Origin: Clostridiaceae bacterium | Lineage (GTDB): Bacteria; Bacillota; Clostridia; Oscillospirales; Acutalibacteraceae | Assembly (NCBI GenBank): GCA_904502175.1 | Contig: CAJGDU010000047.1 | Coordinates: 1 to 7,788, forward strand | Length of the DNA: 7,788 nucleotides | Direction: 5' to 3' | In this document: positions 6,114-7,788 of the stretch, piece by piece | Numbering within the stretch: position 1 is the stretch's first letter | How the letters are laid out: each line of letters starts with the position of its first letter | Notes under the pieces: generated by a model | The model's database searches: none | Told to the model about the DNA's origin: nothing | Seen by the model: only the letters and a program-made list of their open reading frames with translations | Made by a program: the position numbers and the translations under genes

Positions 6114-7514
6114 TTACTGGCGGAAGAACGCGTACATGGCCTGGTAGGTGCTGTAGAGGTCCAGCTTCGAGATGATCTCGTAGGGGGAGTGCATGGACAG
6201 CACCGGGGTGCCGATGTCGATGACGTCGATGTCGAGGGCCGCGAGGTACATGGCGACCGTTCCGCCGCCGCCCGCGTCGACCTTGCCGAGCTCGCCGGTC
6301 TGCCAGACGATGCCCTGCTCGTCGAGGAGCCTGCGGACCTTGCCGAAGAACTCCGCCGTGGCGTCCGAGGTGGAATACTTGCCGCGGGAGCCGGTGTACT
6401 TGCAGATGCAGACGCCCTTCGAGATGTAGGAGGCGTTATTGGCCTCCATGGGCTCGGGGTAGGTCGGGTCCATGCCGGCGGTGACGTCGGCGGACAGGCA
6501 CTCGGACTTCGACAGGATGTCGTGGCCGGGGATGCCGGCGTTCTCGCCGAGGTCTTCCACAAAGTACTTGAAGTACGAAGAGTTCAGTCCGGTGTTGCCG
6601 TCGGAGCCGATCTCCTCTTTGTCGGTGAGGATGGTGACGATGGTGTAGCAGGGGTCCTCCACCTCGAAGTTCGCCATGGCGGCCGGGTACGAGCAGACTT
6701 TGTCGTCGTGGCCGTAGGCAGCGATGAGGCTGCGGTCGAAGCCGACGTCGCGGGCCTTGAAGGCCGGGACCATCTCGAGCTCAGCGGTCAGGAAGTCTTT
6801 TTCCACGATGCCGTACTTCTCGTGCAGGATCTTGAGGATGTTGAGCTTCACGAGGTCGGACTCCTCATCGCCCTTGAAGGGCAGGGAGCCGACGAGGACG
6901 TTGAGGTCCTCGCCCTTGATGGCCTCACCCAGCTTCTTGTTCTCCTGGTTCTTCGCGAGATGCGGCAGAAGGTCGGTGATGACGAACAGCGGATCGCCCT
7001 CGTCCTCGCCGATGTTCACGGTGACGGTCGTGCCGTCGCCCTTGACGATGACGCCGTGCAGGGACAGCGGGATGGTGGTCCACTGGTACTTCTTGATGCC
7101 GCCGTAGTAGTGGGTCTTGAAGAAGGCCATCTCATCCTTCTCGTAGAGCGGGTTCGGCTTGAGGTCCAGCCGCGGGGAGTCGATGTGGGAGGCGGCGATG
7201 CGCAGTCCCTCCGACAGCGGCTTTTTGCCGAAGACCGTCAGAATGATGCTCTTGTTCCGGTTGACGCGGTACACGCGGTCGCCGGGTTTGTAGGTCCTGG
7301 TCTTGTCGAACTCGGTGTAGCCCCGCTTCTCGGCCTCCGCCTGAAAGTACGCGGTGATCTCCCGCTCGGTCTTGTAGTTCGACATGAACGCCTTGTACCC
7401 TTCGGCGAAGAGGTCCGCCTTCGGGAACAGGTCGTCCTCCACGACCGTGGCCATATGCTTCGGCTGATAGAAGAGCTCTTCCTTCAGCGCTTTCGCTTTG
7501 CTTTTCTCTGCCAT
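6114..7514 (-). CDS. M18-family zinc aminopeptidase
   Basis: This 466-aa protein is full length for bacterial M18 aminopeptidases (relatives of yeast Ape1 and aspartyl aminopeptidase). These are dinuclear-zinc cytosolic enzymes that remove N-terminal residues from peptides. The metal and catalytic set is complete: His110 in ASHIDSPR, the bridging Asp at 270/271 in GHDDK, catalytic Glu300 and ligand Glu301 in DKEEIGS, Asp343 in SADVTAG, and His442 in MHSPYE. A Gly-rich DAGGGGTVA segment (413-421) lies between the last two ligands. The N-terminal 50 residues are helical with no signal peptide, fitting a cytosolic enzyme. The ATG at 7512-7514 has only a weak AGAGAG-type site upstream, but no better in-frame start is seen. 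It is transcribed alone, convergent with the dehydrogenase. Substrate preference (acidic or broad) cannot be read from the sequence. Confidence 0.95.
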   Translation of the reverse strand: MAEKSKAKALKEELFYQPKHMATVVEDDLFPKADLFAEGYKAFMSNYKTEREITAYFQAEAEKRGYTEFDKTRTYKPGDRVYRVNRNKSIILTVFGKKPLSEGLRIAASHIDSPRLDLKPNPLYEKDEMAFFKTHYYGGIKKYQWTTIPLSLHGVIVKGDGTTVTVNIGEDEGDPLFVITDLLPHLAKNQENKKLGEAIKGEDLNVLVGSLPFKGDEESDLVKLNILKILHEKYGIVEKDFLTAELEMVPAFKARDVGFDRSLIAAYGHDDKVCSYPAAMANFEVEDPCYTIVTILTDKEEIGSDGNTGLNSSYFKYFVEDLGENAGIPGHDILSKSECLSADVTAGMDPTYPEPMEANNASYISKGVCICKYTGSRGKYSTSDATAEFFGKVRRLLDEQGIVWQTGELGKVDAGGGGTVAMYLAALDIDVIDIGTPVLSMHSPYEIISKLDLYSTYQAMYAFFRQ

Positions 7515-7534
7515 AACTGTGTTCTCTCTTTTCT

Positions 7535-7563
7535 ATTAAAAGGTTTGGAAGTTGCCGTGCAAA
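7535..7563 (-). promoter_or_regulatory. Possible aminopeptidase promoter (weak)
   Basis: On the minus strand, TTTGCA (7558-7563), 17-base spacer and TTTAAT (7535-7540). The start would be near 7528, leaving a leader of only about 14 bases that includes the weak AGAGAG ribosome site. A second candidate, TTTGAA-16-TATAAT at 7700-7727, overlaps the end of the upstream gene and would give a leader of about 180 bases. Confidence 0.3.
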
Positions 7564-7700
7564 ATCCGCCCTTGCTGCGAATGCCTGGGCCTCGCGTGGT
7601 TTCTGAGAATCAATAGCGCGTAAACGCGCCGCTGCGTGTCCGATTCTTGCTGCGGACGGTTTTGCTACGTCAACTTCGAATATTTTATAAACTAAAGTTA

Positions 7701-7788
7701 TTATAACCGATTTCCGATTTTTTCAAAGACTCCGCCGAACAGGGGCACGACGTAGGTGTCCAGGAAGCGGTCGACGTTCCGCTGCAGG
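7701..7788 (-). CDS. C-terminal end of an upstream minus-strand gene (partial)
   Basis: The minus strand is open from the right edge for 28 codons, beginning LQRNVDRFLDTYVVPLFGG, and ends in tandem stops TAA TAA (first stop 7701-7703). Codon use is GC-rich like the other genes here, then the sequence turns abruptly AT-rich right at the stop, which supports a real gene end. The tail is too short to name a family. No GC-rich terminator follows before the aminopeptidase, so partial co-transcription is possible. Confidence 0.6.
   Translation of the reverse strand, partial: LQRNVDRFLDTYVVPLFGGVFEKIGNRL

Noticed and set aside
6189..7616. Plus-strand open frame (475 codons) antisense to the aminopeptidase
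   Set aside because: The minus-strand M18 enzyme has every metal ligand. The plus frame is a Val/Asp/Leu-rich shadow.

Overview
The window looks like a chromosomal segment of a GC-rich Gram-positive bacterium, most likely a Clostridia-type anaerobe. The evidence is strong AGGAGG-type ribosome binding sites, two TTG starts, canonical sigma-A promoters (two with an extended -10 TG), compact U-tailed intrinsic terminators, and a butyrate-type 3-hydroxyacyl-CoA dehydrogenase. The lineage is an inference from style and gene content, not from a marker phylogeny. I see no mobile element, tRNA, rRNA or CRISPR array.

Layout from left to right. (1) The last 12 codons of a plus-strand gene end at 39 and are followed by a strong, probably bidirectional terminator (52-82). 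(2) A minus-strand operon runs 2770 to 93 and encodes three envelope proteins: a single-pass extracytoplasmic protein, a zinc-ribbon/TM/TPR-like protein with a TTG start and perfect RBS, and a multi-pass membrane protein. The last resembles the M50-like 'metalloprotease family' but lacks HExxH. The last two overlap by 7 bp. (3) A 178-bp divergent region holds two back-to-back promoters. (4) typA/bipA lies on the plus strand with a TTG start. (5) A 330-bp AT-rich intergenic region (4770-5099) follows. It holds hairpins, a well-spaced promoter followed about 110 nt later by a strong terminator (a candidate small RNA with a nearly G-free middle), and the promoter of the next gene, which carries repeated TTGCTA-type motifs. 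(6) A variant 3-hydroxyacyl-CoA dehydrogenase is on the plus strand. (7) A bidirectional terminator is shared with the convergent gene. (8) A complete M18-family aminopeptidase is on the minus strand. (9) A 186-bp leader/intergenic region follows, then the last 28 codons of another minus-strand gene running off the right edge.

Most coding content is housekeeping: a translational GTPase, beta-oxidation/butyrate-type metabolism and peptide turnover. These neighbours do not form one pathway and are mostly independent transcription units with their own promoters and terminators. The parts most worth a second look are the uncharacterised three-gene envelope operon with its probable pseudo-metalloprotease, and the candidate sRNA between typA and the dehydrogenase.
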